Shown here: in pieces, positions 55,287-63,864 of the stretch
How the letters are laid out: the number at the start of each line of letters is the position of its first letter
Numbering within the stretch: the first letter of the stretch is position 1
DNA from: Nitrobacter sp963807355
GTDB lineage: Bacteria; Pseudomonadota; Alphaproteobacteria; Rhizobiales; Xanthobacteraceae
Direction of reading: 5' to 3'
DNA length: 64,000 nt
NCBI GenBank assembly: GCA_963807355.1
Contig: CAWEBX010000029.1
Location: forward strand, 62,001 to 126,000
Notes under the pieces: model-generated
What the model was told of the DNA's origin: nothing
The model's input: the letters and a program-made list of their open reading frames with translations, nothing else
Databases searched by the model: none
Position numbers and translations under genes: made by a program

Positions 55287-55859
55287 TTGACTCAACCGGA
55301 ACGGGTGGACCCACAATCCGATGCGCTGGCTGCGACCTGCATTCCGCCGCGCGCGGCAAAGCTGGAGGCCAAAGGTCAGCCTGTCGACTTCAAGGAGCTG
55401 CTGCGACTCGAGCCGGACAGCGGCGTGACGAACATCCGCAACACCTCGAGCATACATTGGCAGCGTTGGCTCGGCCCAGAAAGCAGGTGCCTCGTGCCGT
55501 TCACGTCATTCTCTGAATACGACACGATTGACGGCAAGAAGGTGCCGGTCTGGTTTGCGATCGACGAGGGCCGTCCGTTGCTGGCGTTTGCCGGGATCTG
55601 GACCAACTGGACCTGCGTGCGCAAGGCGAAGGAAGGCGAGATCACCGCGGACGTCTACGGCTTCCTCACCTGTCAGCCGAACGCCGAGGTCAGCAAGGTA
55701 CATCCGAAGGCCATGCCGGTGATCCTGACCACCACCGAGGAGCACGATGTCTGGATGCGCGCACCGTGGAACGAAGCTAAGGCGCTACAGCGACCCTTAC
55801 CGGACGGATCGCTTCGGATCGTTGCAGCCGGAGAGCGAGAGGACACTGAGCCGACATGA
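55287..55859 (+). pseudogene. SRAP (SOS-associated peptidase, YedK/HMCES) family, 5'-truncated
   Basis: SRAP proteins crosslink to abasic sites through an N-terminal Cys. The frame matches the family from KLEAKGQPVDFKELLRLEPD through TNIRNTSSIHWQRWLGPESR, PFTSFSEYD, FAGIWTNWTCVRKAKEGEIT and HPKAMPVILTT to LQRPLPDGSLRIV. The first ~80 residues, with the MCxxYS start that supplies the catalytic Cys and the early Asn/Arg residues, are missing; the 20 residues now preceding are unrelated. It therefore cannot form the DNA-protein crosslink. Its end overlaps the next gene by ATGA. Confidence 0.85.
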
Positions 55860-56122
55860 CAAAATTCGCTGAAGCCCGACCCTATGCCGATCCGGACGCC
55901 GCTGCACGCAAGCTGATCGAGATCGCCTGTTCGATCGAGCCGGTTCAGGATGGCCGCATCCACATCGAGAAGATCAACTGGCCATTCCTGCGCGACCTCC
56001 GCGGGTCGCCGGCCGAATATGGAGCCGGAATTGACCGCGCCATTGCGAACGGCTGGTTATCGATGCACGAAAGCGGCACCTATGTAACGTTTACGCAGAC
56101 CGGGACCGACCTATTTACATGA
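55856..56122 (+). CDS. Hypothetical protein, rhizobial family
   Basis: An 88-residue cytoplasmic protein starting MTKFAEARPYADPDAAARKL and ending SGTYVTFTQTGTDLFT. It belongs to a conserved but uncharacterised family in Bradyrhizobium. It overlaps the SRAP stop (ATGA) and the next ATG at 56119, so three frames are coupled. Function unknown. Confidence 0.65.
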   Translation: MTKFAEARPYADPDAAARKLIEIACSIEPVQDGRIHIEKINWPFLRDLRGSPAEYGAGIDRAIANGWLSMHESGTYVTFTQTGTDLFT

Positions 56123-56442
56123 TGAACTGGTTCTGCCGTTTCGAGGATCCAATCCCGATGCCCGATGGCCGGATCATCCGCACCATTGGCGAGGCCGCGG
56201 AATTCGCGACGAGTTTACCGCGGAAGACCAGCGCCACCAAGCCATGGCAGCTCGCCGCGAAGGTGCTGTACGAGGCAGCGGAACACGGCGGCCCGTTTGT
56301 ATTCATGGCGCGTATCGTTTTCTATAAGGCCGTGCACGGCGAGACATCGCCGCCATTGGGGGAAACGGAAGCTGGCGAGAGACACATAGCAGCAAAGGCG
56401 CTAAGCACGCTCGCTGTAGCGTTGGTCCGTGGGGTGAGATGA
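56119..56442 (+). CDS. Hypothetical protein, intact copy of the 50.7-kb pseudogene
   Basis: The 107-residue product starts MMNWFCRFEDPIPMPDGRII and contains RTIGEAAEFATSLPRK, PWQLAAKVLYEAAEHGGPFV and MARIVFYKAVHGETSPP. The central part (the small rhizobial 'MNW..F' family) is well conserved; the last 25 residues are repeat-derived and variable. Four bases overlap the acyltransferase start. Function unknown. Confidence 0.65.
   Translation: MMNWFCRFEDPIPMPDGRIIRTIGEAAEFATSLPRKTSATKPWQLAAKVLYEAAEHGGPFVFMARIVFYKAVHGETSPPLGETEAGERHIAAKALSTLAVALVRGVR
56354..56383 (+). repeat. Dispersed repeat, copy 3
   Basis: Shares ATTGGGGGAAACGGAAGCTG with the right half of copy 1 (50952-50997), including GGAAGCTGGCG. 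It overlaps the 3' end of the hypothetical gene, as in copy 1. Confidence 0.55.
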
Positions 56443-58341
56443 AATACCGGCCCGATATCGACGGCCTGAGGGCCGTAGCGGTCCTTTTAGTAGTTGCTAA
56501 CCATGCTTTCGCACCGTCCTGCCCGGGCGGCTTCGTAGGCGTCGATATCTTCTTCGTGATCTCTGGCTACATCATCACCAGCTTGCTCCTGACCGAAATT
56601 CAGGCTGGCGCGTTCAGCCTGTTTGGATTCTATGAACGGCGCGTTCGCAGGATATTTCCTGCCCTAATTTTGGTCCTAGCAACGGTCTTTGCTGTCGGTT
56701 GGTTCCGGTTACTTCCATCCGAGCTGATATCCCTTGGCAAAAACACCATCGCTAGTGCCCTATTTTCGTCGAACCTGCTGTTACTTTCCGAGGTCGATTA
56801 TTTCGATGTAGCCGCGCGATCAAAGCCGCTGCTTCACATCTGGTCGCTTGGGGTCGAAGAGCAGTTCTATATCGTATGGCCGTTGCTAGTTGCTGGCCTA
56901 ATGGCATGGCGCGTTTCCACTCGATCGGCCCTGATCATATTCATCGGAGCGTCTGTGGCTCTGAGTGCTTACCTGACAACAATACACCCTGCTGCAGCAT
57001 ACTATCTGCTATTCACGCGGGCGTGGGAGCTCGGAGTGGGTGCCGCGATCGTCCTGTTTCGCGCATCGCTCTATAGACGACTTAGCCAGCATGGCCGGCA
57101 TTGCACTCATCGCCTATGCCGCTTGGCGCTTCTCCGCGAAGACACCGTTCCCGGGCATAGCTGCAGCCGTGCCGGTGTTAGGGGCGGCGCTTATCATCGC
57201 TGCGAAAGGCGCGATGATGAACACCTTCATTTTAGGTTCTCGCGCGCCGGTGTTTTTTGGTCTGATTTCTTACCCGCTATATCTCTGGCACTGGCCAGTA
57301 CTCGTCTACGCAGGATTTTCAAAGATAACGTTGCTAACGGACTTAGAGCGAGGACTGTGCGTAACTGTAGCCATCGCGCTCGCTTGGTTGACATTTCGCT
57401 TCGTCGAAAATCCGATCCGGCGCCGAAGGATACCCGCAGCAATTCCTGGGCTAGTGGGAGCCATAGTCAGTGTAGCCGCCGTAGGCATTATTGCGGTGAC
57501 CCGGTCGGGATTTCCGGAGCGCATCCCTTCCGATATCAGGCAAGCTGCGAATACGACAGCAGGACGTTTTATGATGAGATACGGTGAATGCCACGTATCG
57601 CCAGAAAGCCACGCCAAGCTTCTACCGAGTTGCGTCGAAAGCGACCGCAGGCCTTCAATCGCAATTTGGGGAGACAGCACCGCTGGCGCGCTTTCAGCGG
57701 GCTTCCGACAGCAGGACGATGCGTCCGTCCCGGAATTACGCAGTTCACGCTGAATTGGTGCGCTCCGCTCATCGTGGAAAACCCCTATTACCCCCAGGCA
57801 CGTCGCGAAGCCAATCTGGATATTCTCCATCGCATCATCAGCGCCCACCCCGACGTTGTTCTCCTTCATTCCCTTTGGCGTGTAGCCAACGAGTTCGAAC
57901 GTCGGTCCGACCGTTAAGGCACTGCAGGCCCGCGGCCTTCGCGTGATAATCGTCGGCCGCGTACCGATATGGAAAATCTCGCTTCCCCGTCTATACGCCG
58001 AGTACTACCGTGCCCGCGGGGCCATCATCCCTCAACGGGTTACCGAATTTGTTCAACAATCGGATCGAGAACTGAAACAAACTGCACAGATCCTTGGCGT
58101 GGAGTTTTATTCTGTCGTCGATAGCCTTTGCAACGCGGACGGTTGTCTTACGAGGACGTCTGACGATGCCGCCAATATCATAGCGGCTGACCAGGTTCAT
58201 TTTACGCCAGCAGGCTCAAAGTTTGTTGTATCGAAGATGATTGAAGCACTGGGCCTTACGCGAGGTTCTGCTCACCACAGCACCGCTGACGCGGGGCTGC
58301 ACTCAAATGCAAAAAGCCCCGCCACCGGCCGAAGCCGATGA
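56439..58341 (+). pseudogene. OafA/YrhL-type acyltransferase with SGNH domain, three frameshifts
   Basis: Integral-membrane O-acyltransferase expected to acetylate surface polysaccharide. ATG 56439 opens YRPDIDGLRAVAVLLVVANH, then FFVISGYIITSLLL and FYERRVRRIFPAL, the AT3 signature, and SLGVEEQFYIVWPLL. A +1 shift near 57075 moves to MAGIALIAYAAWRF and onward through SYPLYLWHWPVLVY. An SGNH esterase-like domain follows (AIWGDSTAGAL), broken by shifts near 57717 and 57902, then RVIIVGRVPIWKISLP and ADQVHFTPAGSKFVV to the end. Net +1 over about 634 codons. Probably non-functional unless the indels are sequence errors. Confidence 0.87.
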
Positions 58342-58357
58342 CGGGGGCAGTTTTCTC
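58310..58357. terminator. Strong hairpin terminator, both strands
   Basis: An imperfect 14-15 bp inverted repeat (GCCCCGCC.. with ..GACGGGGGC) surrounds a CGAA/TTCG loop. It is flanked by AAAAA on the left and TTTT on the right, so it can act on either strand. It overlaps the last codons of the acyltransferase frame. Confidence 0.7.
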
Positions 58358-58525
58358 GAAGGACGCTCGGCTAAGAGCGCAGGCTCGCCCGAGCAGGTCG
58401 GATGTCCCGGCCGACACTCGGAGCGGCGGCCTGCATTTGGACAGCGCCCCGACCTATGCTGCAGGCTAACGCACCGGATCGAGCTGCCAATCCGGTGCGT
58501 CTCAATTATAATTTGGATAGACTTG

Positions 58526-59024
58526 ATGAAGTTCTCCGATTGGACAACCAACGTCGACGGCTTCGCGTCAGTCGGAGCCAGTACTTGCGACAGGCTTCTC
58601 AGCGATGCGGAAAATGTCTCCGCGCAGGCGATCACACCTTCTCCTCCACGAAAGTCATGCTGATCCGACGCAACGGTTGCTCGTTGCTTTCGATCAAGGC
58701 ACCTATATGCAACCGCATCGCCATCCTGAGCAGTGGGAAATGATTGTCCCGATGCAGGGCACGCTCGCCCTGCTGCTATTCTCCGAGGACGGCCGTATCA
58801 CTGACAGAATTGAATTCAGCGCAGAGTTGATACCGATCTCGCAGATCACCGCGGGCGCGTGGCACACGGTCGTCGTCATGACGTCTTCGGCTCTCATGCT
58901 CGAGATCAAACCGGGGCCGTTCCGAGTTGCGGAGTTTTTTGAACAATACCCCACCGAGAATTCGCCAGACGCGGGACGAGCTGCGAGTTGGCTAACCTCC
59001 GCGAAAATTGGAGATCGATGGTGA
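58526..59024 (+). pseudogene. WbuC-family cupin, +1 frameshift near the N-terminus
   Basis: WbuC is a cupin-fold metalloprotein of unknown role found in O-antigen gene clusters. From ATG 58526 the N-terminus reads MKFSDWTTNVDGFASVGAST to DRLLSDAE; an extra A in GAAAATG (about 58612-58615) shifts the frame, which continues MSPRRRSHLLLHESHADPTQ, RLLVAFDQGTYMQPHRHPEQ (cupin motif 1 with two His) and AGAWHTVVVM (motif 2). It lies after an O-acyltransferase, so the pair may have modified a surface glycan. About 165 residues when corrected. Confidence 0.7.
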
Positions 59025-59435
59025 GGTTTCGGGAGCGACACTGCCTCTAATCTGGCACAGCGCGATCTCCGACGCATTGTTGCCGCCTCGGTTCGCCCGC
59101 CACCAATGCCCGCTAGAGCCGTTGAAACAATCCTACCCCGGTGTAGGCTGGCCTGCTCAGATCAACAAGGCATTGAGCGAGTAGCTGGCGCGGTGCCGGA
59201 CGGCTGGCCACCCGAACCCCTTAGGCCATCGCCTATGCCCTCTACGGTCGCCGGTACCAGTCGCGGCGGGCCCTTAGGTTCTGAACGAATGTGCCAATCC
59301 CAGCGACAGTGCCGGTGAACCAAGTCGGAGCAGTTCTCCGAGGGCGTTTCCGCCACGGTCTCGTGATCCTAATCGTCGGGTTGGCAGCGGTTCCGCTTGC
59401 CGTCTACGGCCTTACCGCTTCGCCACGTACCTGTT
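59025..59435. other. Intergenic region with a possible small membrane peptide
   Basis: About 410 nt without a clear gene. One short frame from GTG 59315 to TAA 59443 encodes 42 residues with a good membrane helix (HGLVILIVGLAAVPLAVYGL) and a basic start; it overlaps the end of the beta-helix gene on the other strand. I give it low confidence. Confidence 0.25.
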
Positions 59436-59990
59436 TTAAGTAAGGTTTGTGTTGGTGGCAGCGGTAACGCGTGTCGACCCTGTGGTCGTCACAGTCGCGG
59501 TGAACGTCCCGAACATAGAGTTGTCTCGTATTAGGCTGCTCGATAATGTCTGACCAAGAAACTTAATTGCCGTGCCTGACCCTGCCACCGATCGTAAAGT
59601 GTTCGCTTGAATATTAAAGTAGAAAAGCCCAGCCGTTGCATCGGGGGTGCTGCACTCAATCCCGGTAAGCGACGCGGTTGTCAGTTGGAGTGAATTGTTG
59701 CGGATTGTGACATCTGCCGTAGCGGTGCCGAGTATAAGCTCGGCAAATAATACCTTGCGCCGAAAAATCGCGTATCAGGTTATCTTGAATAGAGATGTTC
59801 GCGCCATTGTTGCCGCCCGAACTCTCAAACACGATTCCCCTGGTGCACCCCCGGATATTGTTGTTGGATATGTTCAACCCGTCATTGTCCGCTGAGGACG
59901 TGTTGAACCATATGGCGTCCACAGTTGTGTTGACAATTGTGTTCCCTCTAACGGTCGTTTCATTAGAACCGTTAAGACATATGCCGCCCT
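59436..59990 (-). pseudogene. Right-handed beta-helix protein fragment (phage tail-spike type)
   Basis: The minus strand reads GGICLNGSNETTVRGNTIVN, then DGLNISNNNIRGCTRGIVFE and ISIQDNLIRDFSAQGI, typical Asn-rich beta-helix rungs. After an extra T near 59745 it continues in the next frame as ELILGTATADVTIRNNSLQL through SLIRDNSMFGTFTATVTTTG to a stop at 59436. This is the C-terminal part of a tail-spike or pectate-lyase-like protein. The 5' end is lost at about 59990, where the sequence switches to a plus-strand fragment of the same kind of protein. Confidence 0.75.
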
Positions 59991-60093
59991 TTGGACTACG
60001 CGGGGTTGGAGACGGCTCGACGGATGACACGACTGCGCTTCTGGCGTGGCTGGCCGCGATCAACGCGAATACGGCCTACAACGTCACTGGGAT
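59991..60093 (+). other. Inverted ~100-bp piece of a tail-spike gene
   Basis: On the plus strand this reads GLRGVGDGSTDDTTALLAWL and AAINANTAYNVTGIA, the D-G-x-TDDT-A-x-x-AW signature that opens pectate-lyase-like tail-spike domains. Both flanks encode related material on the minus strand, so the piece looks inverted relative to its neighbours. Confidence 0.6.
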
Positions 60094-60209
60094 CGCTTTA
60101 CGGCGTCCAGGTCGGTGTTGACCTGGTTGCCAGGCAACGGCCGCGTCGGGTTGCTGACCTGGTAGCTCTGGAAATCGTACTGACGGGTGTATTTTGTGGG
60201 ATAGGGCAT
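60084..60209 (-). pseudogene. N-terminal fragment of a phage tail fibre/spike protein
   Basis: From ATG 60209 on the minus strand the sequence is MPYPTKYTRQYDFQSYQVSN then PTRPLPGNQVNTDLDAV. This is the N-terminal particle-binding motif of many rhizobial prophage tail proteins (pattern YDFQSYQ..NPTRPLPG..VN.D). It is cut off at the inverted piece. Together with the two preceding entries it is the wreck of one gene. Confidence 0.65.
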
Positions 60210-60801
60210 GCCGGCGACACTTTCGATGGCGCGTTTAGCGCAGTGCTGCCGGCGGAGCAGCTGTGTCACCCAATCGATATACTATCATGAATGAGGAGTG
60301 TTGGAAGCGTATCATGCTCTGAGCATTCGAGCGCAAGGCGTTCTAAGGCTCGTTCATCTATTCCAATTTTTCTCAAGCGACGGCGGCTTTGCGCTCGTTC
60401 TGGCCCGAGGATTTTGACACTAAAAAATTAGCGCTGGGGCGTTCCGACGTTTGGCGGTCGACGCGGCCGGCCCCCCCACCAGGGGGTGCCCCCACCCGCC
60501 TGCCCCCGCCCATCGAATGGCCGCGGCGCACGGCTAAACGTTCGTGTCGACTTTGTCGCATTCCTGCAGCGTGCAAAATATTTTTCAGCAGCAATAGCGC
60601 TCGGCTTTCAAGGCGCTGCGTGTTGACTTCTGCCACAACAACAGATTCACGGCGACGCCCCTTGCGCTTCTGATTTTTTGGCGCATCATCACGGCGGGTC
60701 GAAAGCCCAAACGTTAGCCGAATGTCGTTTCCGGTCAGTCGGCGATCATAATTTCTAGTCCAGGGGCCGCACGCGCATGTCCAAGGCGCGAGCCCAAAGG
60801 C
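60210..60801. other. Non-coding or unrecognised stretch with a G/C dyad
   Basis: About 590 nt. It holds a C/G-rich dyad around 60471-60503 (CCCCC-ACCA-GGGGG then GGGGG-TG-CCCCC). Frames of 85-130 codons exist on both strands but neither has recognisable content; the minus-strand frame is basic and low in complexity. I leave it unassigned. Confidence 0.3.
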
Positions 60802-61159
60802 GTGCGGGGCTGTCTAACTGCGGTCATTTCGCCCCTGGATGTCAATTTTGCTCGAAAGGCAAAACGTTATGAACGCTTTGAAGAAAGTCTCCGCCGACAA
60901 ATGCCCACCGACCGCATCACCGATATCGTCGACCGCCTTAAGGCCCGAAACGTACCGATATCCCTGATCCTTGATGATGGTTTGGCAGTGATTCAGGCCC
61001 ACGTGCCGTCCGGCGCGGGCCGCCCGCATGTTGAAGCCGCTGGGCCGGAAAGCCGTTGGGCAATTCTATGCGATGCCCGGCAATATGGTGGTGATTGACG
61101 CAATCATCACGTACCGCCAAGCGGGGCGCATGCTGGCGGCAGGGAGGGCAACGGCCTAG
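60802..61159 (+). pseudogene. Hypothetical island protein, +1 frameshift
   Basis: The first frame contains KRYERFEESLRRQMPTDRIT then DIVDRLKARNVPISLILDDG and VIQAHVPSGAG. After about 61015-61025 the next frame continues RMLKPLGRKAVGQFYAMPGN, MVVIDAIITYRQAGRMLAAG and a stop at 61159. The two parts fit a single helical product of about 100-118 residues. The start is uncertain (60802, or ATG 60901). I do not recognise the family. A very strong hairpin follows. Confidence 0.45.
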
Positions 61160-61169
61160 AAAACCACGC

Positions 61170-61220
61170 CACGAGGCGCCTAAAAAGCGCCTCGTGTTTC
61201 CCCGGTGCTTCCCCGCACCG
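61170..61220 (+). terminator. Tandem hairpin terminator at the island's right end
   Basis: A perfect 10-bp stem CACGAGGCGC / GCGCCTCGTG with a 7-nt loop is followed by TTTCC, then a second perfect 7-bp stem CCGGTGC / GCACCGG with loop TTCCCC. This is a strong double terminator, 10 nt after the preceding stop and about 60 nt before the tRNA gene. Confidence 0.8.
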
Positions 61221-61281
61221 GAAAATCACCTAGCGATAATCGGAAGCAAGGCAAAATATGTCTAATTTTCAATCAGTTAAA

Positions 61282-61358
61282 TGGTCGGGGCAGCTGGATT
61301 CGAACCAACGACCTGCAGTACCCAAAACTGCCGCGCTACCAGGCTGCGCTATACCCCG
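61282..61358 (-). tRNA. tRNA-Pro(TGG), intact
   Basis: The 77-nt minus-strand gene folds as a full cloverleaf: acceptor CGGGGTA / TGCCCCG-type pairing, D-arm GCGCAGCCTGGTAGCGC, anticodon arm GCAGT-TTTGGGT-ACTGC (anticodon TGG), T-arm with GGTTCGAATCC and encoded CCA end at 61282-61284. Its 3' end faces the island. Its sequence differs from the tRNA-Pro(GGG) fragment at 47490-47537. Confidence 0.95.
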
Positions 61359-61436
61359 ATCTGCTGGGAAACGATGTCGTTACATGCTTCCGGCCGGCCC
61401 AGCAAGTCGCTCAGAGCCTTTCCGCTATTGGCGGAA

Positions 61437-61928
61437 TCAATGGCCGTTAAAGAGCGGATGCGAGACCCGGTTGCCGCGCGCGATGCCGTACTTTTTCGCA
61501 GTCCCTCCGATCACCTCGAGCACAGCTTTGGCCGGGCCGCGTGAAGAGATGATCCGGGTCGATAGCGGCTCGGTGTTCTCGGCGATCCGCAGGATGCGAC
61601 CATTCGGGCCGATAAAGATCATGTCGAGCGGGATGTAGGTGTTCTTCATCCACATCGTCACCTGCTGCACCGGAGAAAAATCGAACAGCATACCCTGCCC
61701 GTCCGGCAGATGCTTTCGATACATCAATCCGGTGGCCTTCTCCTCGGGGGTTGTCGCCATCTCAACCAAGAACGTCCTTACGCCGGCTTGGGTTGCAATT
61801 TCTAGCGGCTGGAGTTCGGCTGCGTGGACGTAGGAGTCGTCCGGCGCGACCATGACAATCCAAGAGAACAGGGCGATCCATAGACCGGAGCGGAGCCACC
61901 CTAGACCGATATTCCGCAGTTGTAGCAT
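61437..61928 (-). CDS. DUF192 family exported protein
   Basis: I start at MLQLRNIGLGWLRSGLWIAL (61928, 163 residues), giving an N-terminal membrane/signal segment (LWIALFSWIVMVA). The DUF192 domain follows with its hallmark EKATGLMYRKHLPDGQGMLF and VTMWMKNTYIPLDMIFIGPN. Function unknown; proteins of this family are periplasmic and widespread. It is the first core gene after the island and is next to the cold-shock gene. Confidence 0.85.
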   Translation of the reverse strand: MLQLRNIGLGWLRSGLWIALFSWIVMVAPDDSYVHAAELQPLEIATQAGVRTFLVEMATTPEEKATGLMYRKHLPDGQGMLFDFSPVQQVTMWMKNTYIPLDMIFIGPNGRILRIAENTEPLSTRIISSRGPAKAVLEVIGGTAKKYGIARGNRVSHPLFNGH

Positions 61929-62083
61929 CAGACAACCTGTCAGAACTATGATCACAATGCGTCTCGCCGCAAACCGCCGCCACCTGGAACAGCAGGCTTG
62001 TTGCGGGTGCAAAGCACGATTTCCGGAAAGTCAGATCTCAAGCCATCCCCGCGCAACGCAGCTTTGGCGGTAGCTCCGCCGGA

Positions 62084-62737
62084 TCAGTGCGAGGACACGC
62101 TGGGAGAACCGGTTTCCGGCTGAACTTCCGCCGCCATCATACCCTTGCTACCCGGCCCAAACCGAACCAGGACGAACTGTCCCGGCCGAAGCTCTGTTAT
62201 GCCGAAGCGCCGTAGCGTTTCCATGTGGACGAAAATATCCGGCGTTCCCTCGCCGCGCGTCAAGAACCCGAAACCGCGCAGCCGATTGAACCACTTTACC
62301 TGCGCCCTCTCTAAGCCGCTGGTAGGCGTTATGCTGACGTGGGTCCGGGGCGGCAGCATCTGCGCCGGGTGAATTGCGGTGGACTCGTCCATCGAGGTGA
62401 TCCGGAACGCCTGATAGCCCCTCGCCCGCTGCACGCAGTCACAGACCAGACGGGCCCCCTCATAAGCCGTCTGATAGCCATCTCGACGAAGCACGGTGAC
62501 ATGCAAGAGCACGTCCGGCCAGCCATTATCAGGGACGATAAATCCGTAGCCTTTTGAAGCGTCAAACCATTTGATGACGCCGCTGATCTCGACGATGTTG
62601 GCGGGAGATTCCCCAAGCCCGGCGAAAGGCCCGGCACCCGACTCTCGATCTGTTGTTCCGGAAAAGTCCTTTGACCCTAAGTGATCGCTCACCGTCGGTC
62701 CCGCAAATTTCCTGGATTCAAAACCGTCCGACCCCAT
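62084..62737 (-). CDS. Protein with two cold-shock domains
   Basis: A 217-residue nucleic-acid-binding protein. After a disordered start, CSD1 spans about residues 50-120 with VIKWFDASKGYGFIVPDNG and DVLLHVTVLRRDG; CSD2 spans about 145-215 with VKWFNRLRGFGFLTRGEG and DIFVHMETLRRFG. Both RNP1 (KGYGFI / RGFGFL) and RNP2 (DVLLH / DIFVH) motifs are present. Dual-CSD proteins of this type are common in alphaproteobacteria. ATG 62737 is chosen; another lies 5 codons upstream. Confidence 0.92.
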   Translation of the reverse strand: MGSDGFESRKFAGPTVSDHLGSKDFSGTTDRESGAGPFAGLGESPANIVEISGVIKWFDASKGYGFIVPDNGWPDVLLHVTVLRRDGYQTAYEGARLVCDCVQRARGYQAFRITSMDESTAIHPAQMLPPRTHVSITPTSGLERAQVKWFNRLRGFGFLTRGEGTPDIFVHMETLRRFGITELRPGQFVLVRFGPGSKGMMAAEVQPETGSPSVSSH

Positions 62738-62752
62738 GACGCAGGCCCCCAC

Positions 62753-63420
62753 ACATTTTACTACGGTTGTCGTCTGCTCGACGACGTTATACGCAACTGT
62801 ATATATCCAAGCGAATCTCAGGAATCAAAAGATAACACTCTCGTTGGCGTCGCAAGACAAAAGATAAATTGACGACATCTATAAACAGCCTTGCACACGC
62901 ACGAATCAGTTACTCACGGGTTTTTGATCCTCATCTGATTGCCGATCAGGTTCGGCCCTAACGAGCATCCAATCCGTTGTGGGCAGTTTTCATCTATAAA
63001 TTAAGAAGCCAGACGTTTTGCAGAAACATCGCATTCATAATTCACTGGACCTGTGAACGCGCGAATAGTTCCTGCGCCAAGACGTTTCCAAATAGCCACA
63101 AGCTGGCCCCGTGTCCGTGATTGTTTTGAATCTTTTTTTGGAAATTCTCCAAATTCAAGGCGCGCCCAACGAAGATCCAAATGCACACGCACGGGAAACC
63201 GATAGAATAATATCGGCTCTAAAATAACAGCGGCTCAAAATGAAGGCACCGCAGCACGTCGAACGCTATTCCATTCGCGAAGAGGCTGCGAATGAGCGCT
63301 TCGCTGTGCACCAGTTAACCGCCAAGGCGACGAAATCCTGCGGCGGACGAAATCCTGCGGTGCATACGTTGTCCCGGAGAGATTCCATCTCGATCTCTCC
63401 GGGGGGTTCAACTCAGATCA
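62753..63420. other. Intergenic region, no gene seen
   Basis: About 670 nt between the cold-shock gene (whose promoter must lie at its left) and the Gly/Tyr-rich gene. It contains a 13-bp tandem repeat CGAAATCCTGCGG (about 63334-63357) and, at 63374-63402, a 9-bp stem CCGGAGAGA / TCTCTCCGG with an 11-nt loop that may terminate the gene on the minus strand. A 63-codon minus-strand frame (63001-63192) has no recognisable content. Confidence 0.4.
63374..63402 (-). terminator. Candidate terminator of the Gly/Tyr-rich gene
   Basis: A perfect 9-bp inverted repeat (CCGGAGAGA / TCTCTCCGG) lies about 20 nt after the stop of the minus-strand gene. It lacks a T-run on that strand, so it may be Rho-dependent or a processing hairpin. 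Confidence 0.45.
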
Positions 63421-63864
63421 TTAGCGTCGACGACCACCCCCATAATACCCACGACCTCCACCACCCCAACCGCGACCTCCGTAGTACGCGCGGCCTCCGC
63501 CCCAACCACCGCGATAGCCCCAACCACGGCGATAGCCCCAACCACCGCCATAATAACCTGGTCCCCATCCGCCATAATAGGCCGGAGCATAGCCGCCACC
63601 CCAACCGCCGCCGTAGTAGGCCGGTCCATATCCACCATAGCCATATCCGCCATAGCCATATCCGCCATAATATGGGCGCGGCCCATAATAGCCCCCGTAA
63701 CCGTACGGTCCGTAATACGAATTCGCCATTGCGCCCGCTGCCAGAGCGCCGACGGCAAGACCGACTCCGAGGCCCGGTCCAAATCGCTGAGCCTGAGCTG
63801 GCAGCGATATAACGGCGCTGCCGAGCGTTGCCGCGGTCGCAATCATGATCAACTTCTTCTTCAT
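63421..63864 (-). CDS. Secreted Gly/Tyr-rich protein
   Basis: A 147-residue exported protein. The signal peptide is clear (MKKKLIMIATAATLGSAVIS, cleavage after AQA), followed by a short hydrophobic GLGVGLAVGALAAGAMA segment and then about 90 residues of Gly, Tyr, Pro and Trp repeats (YGGYGYGGYGYGG, YYGGGWG) ending GGGRRR. Such proteins are abundant in Bradyrhizobium and are thought to be surface or cell-wall-associated. The His/Asn-rich frame on the opposite strand is its shadow. Confidence 0.85.
   Translation of the reverse strand: MKKKLIMIATAATLGSAVISLPAQAQRFGPGLGVGLAVGALAAGAMANSYYGPYGYGGYYGPRPYYGGYGYGGYGYGGYGPAYYGGGWGGGYAPAYYGGWGPGYYGGGWGYRRGWGYRGGWGGGRAYYGGRGWGGGGRGYYGGGRRR

Noticed and set aside
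60373..60673. Overlapping frames on both strands near 60.5 kb
   Set aside because: Both are Arg/Pro-rich translations of a C/G-rich dyad with no family match; I could not tell coding from noise.
63240..63812. A His/Asn-rich 190-codon plus-strand frame
   Set aside because: It is the antisense of the Gly/Tyr-rich gene, whose signal peptide makes the minus strand clearly the coding one.
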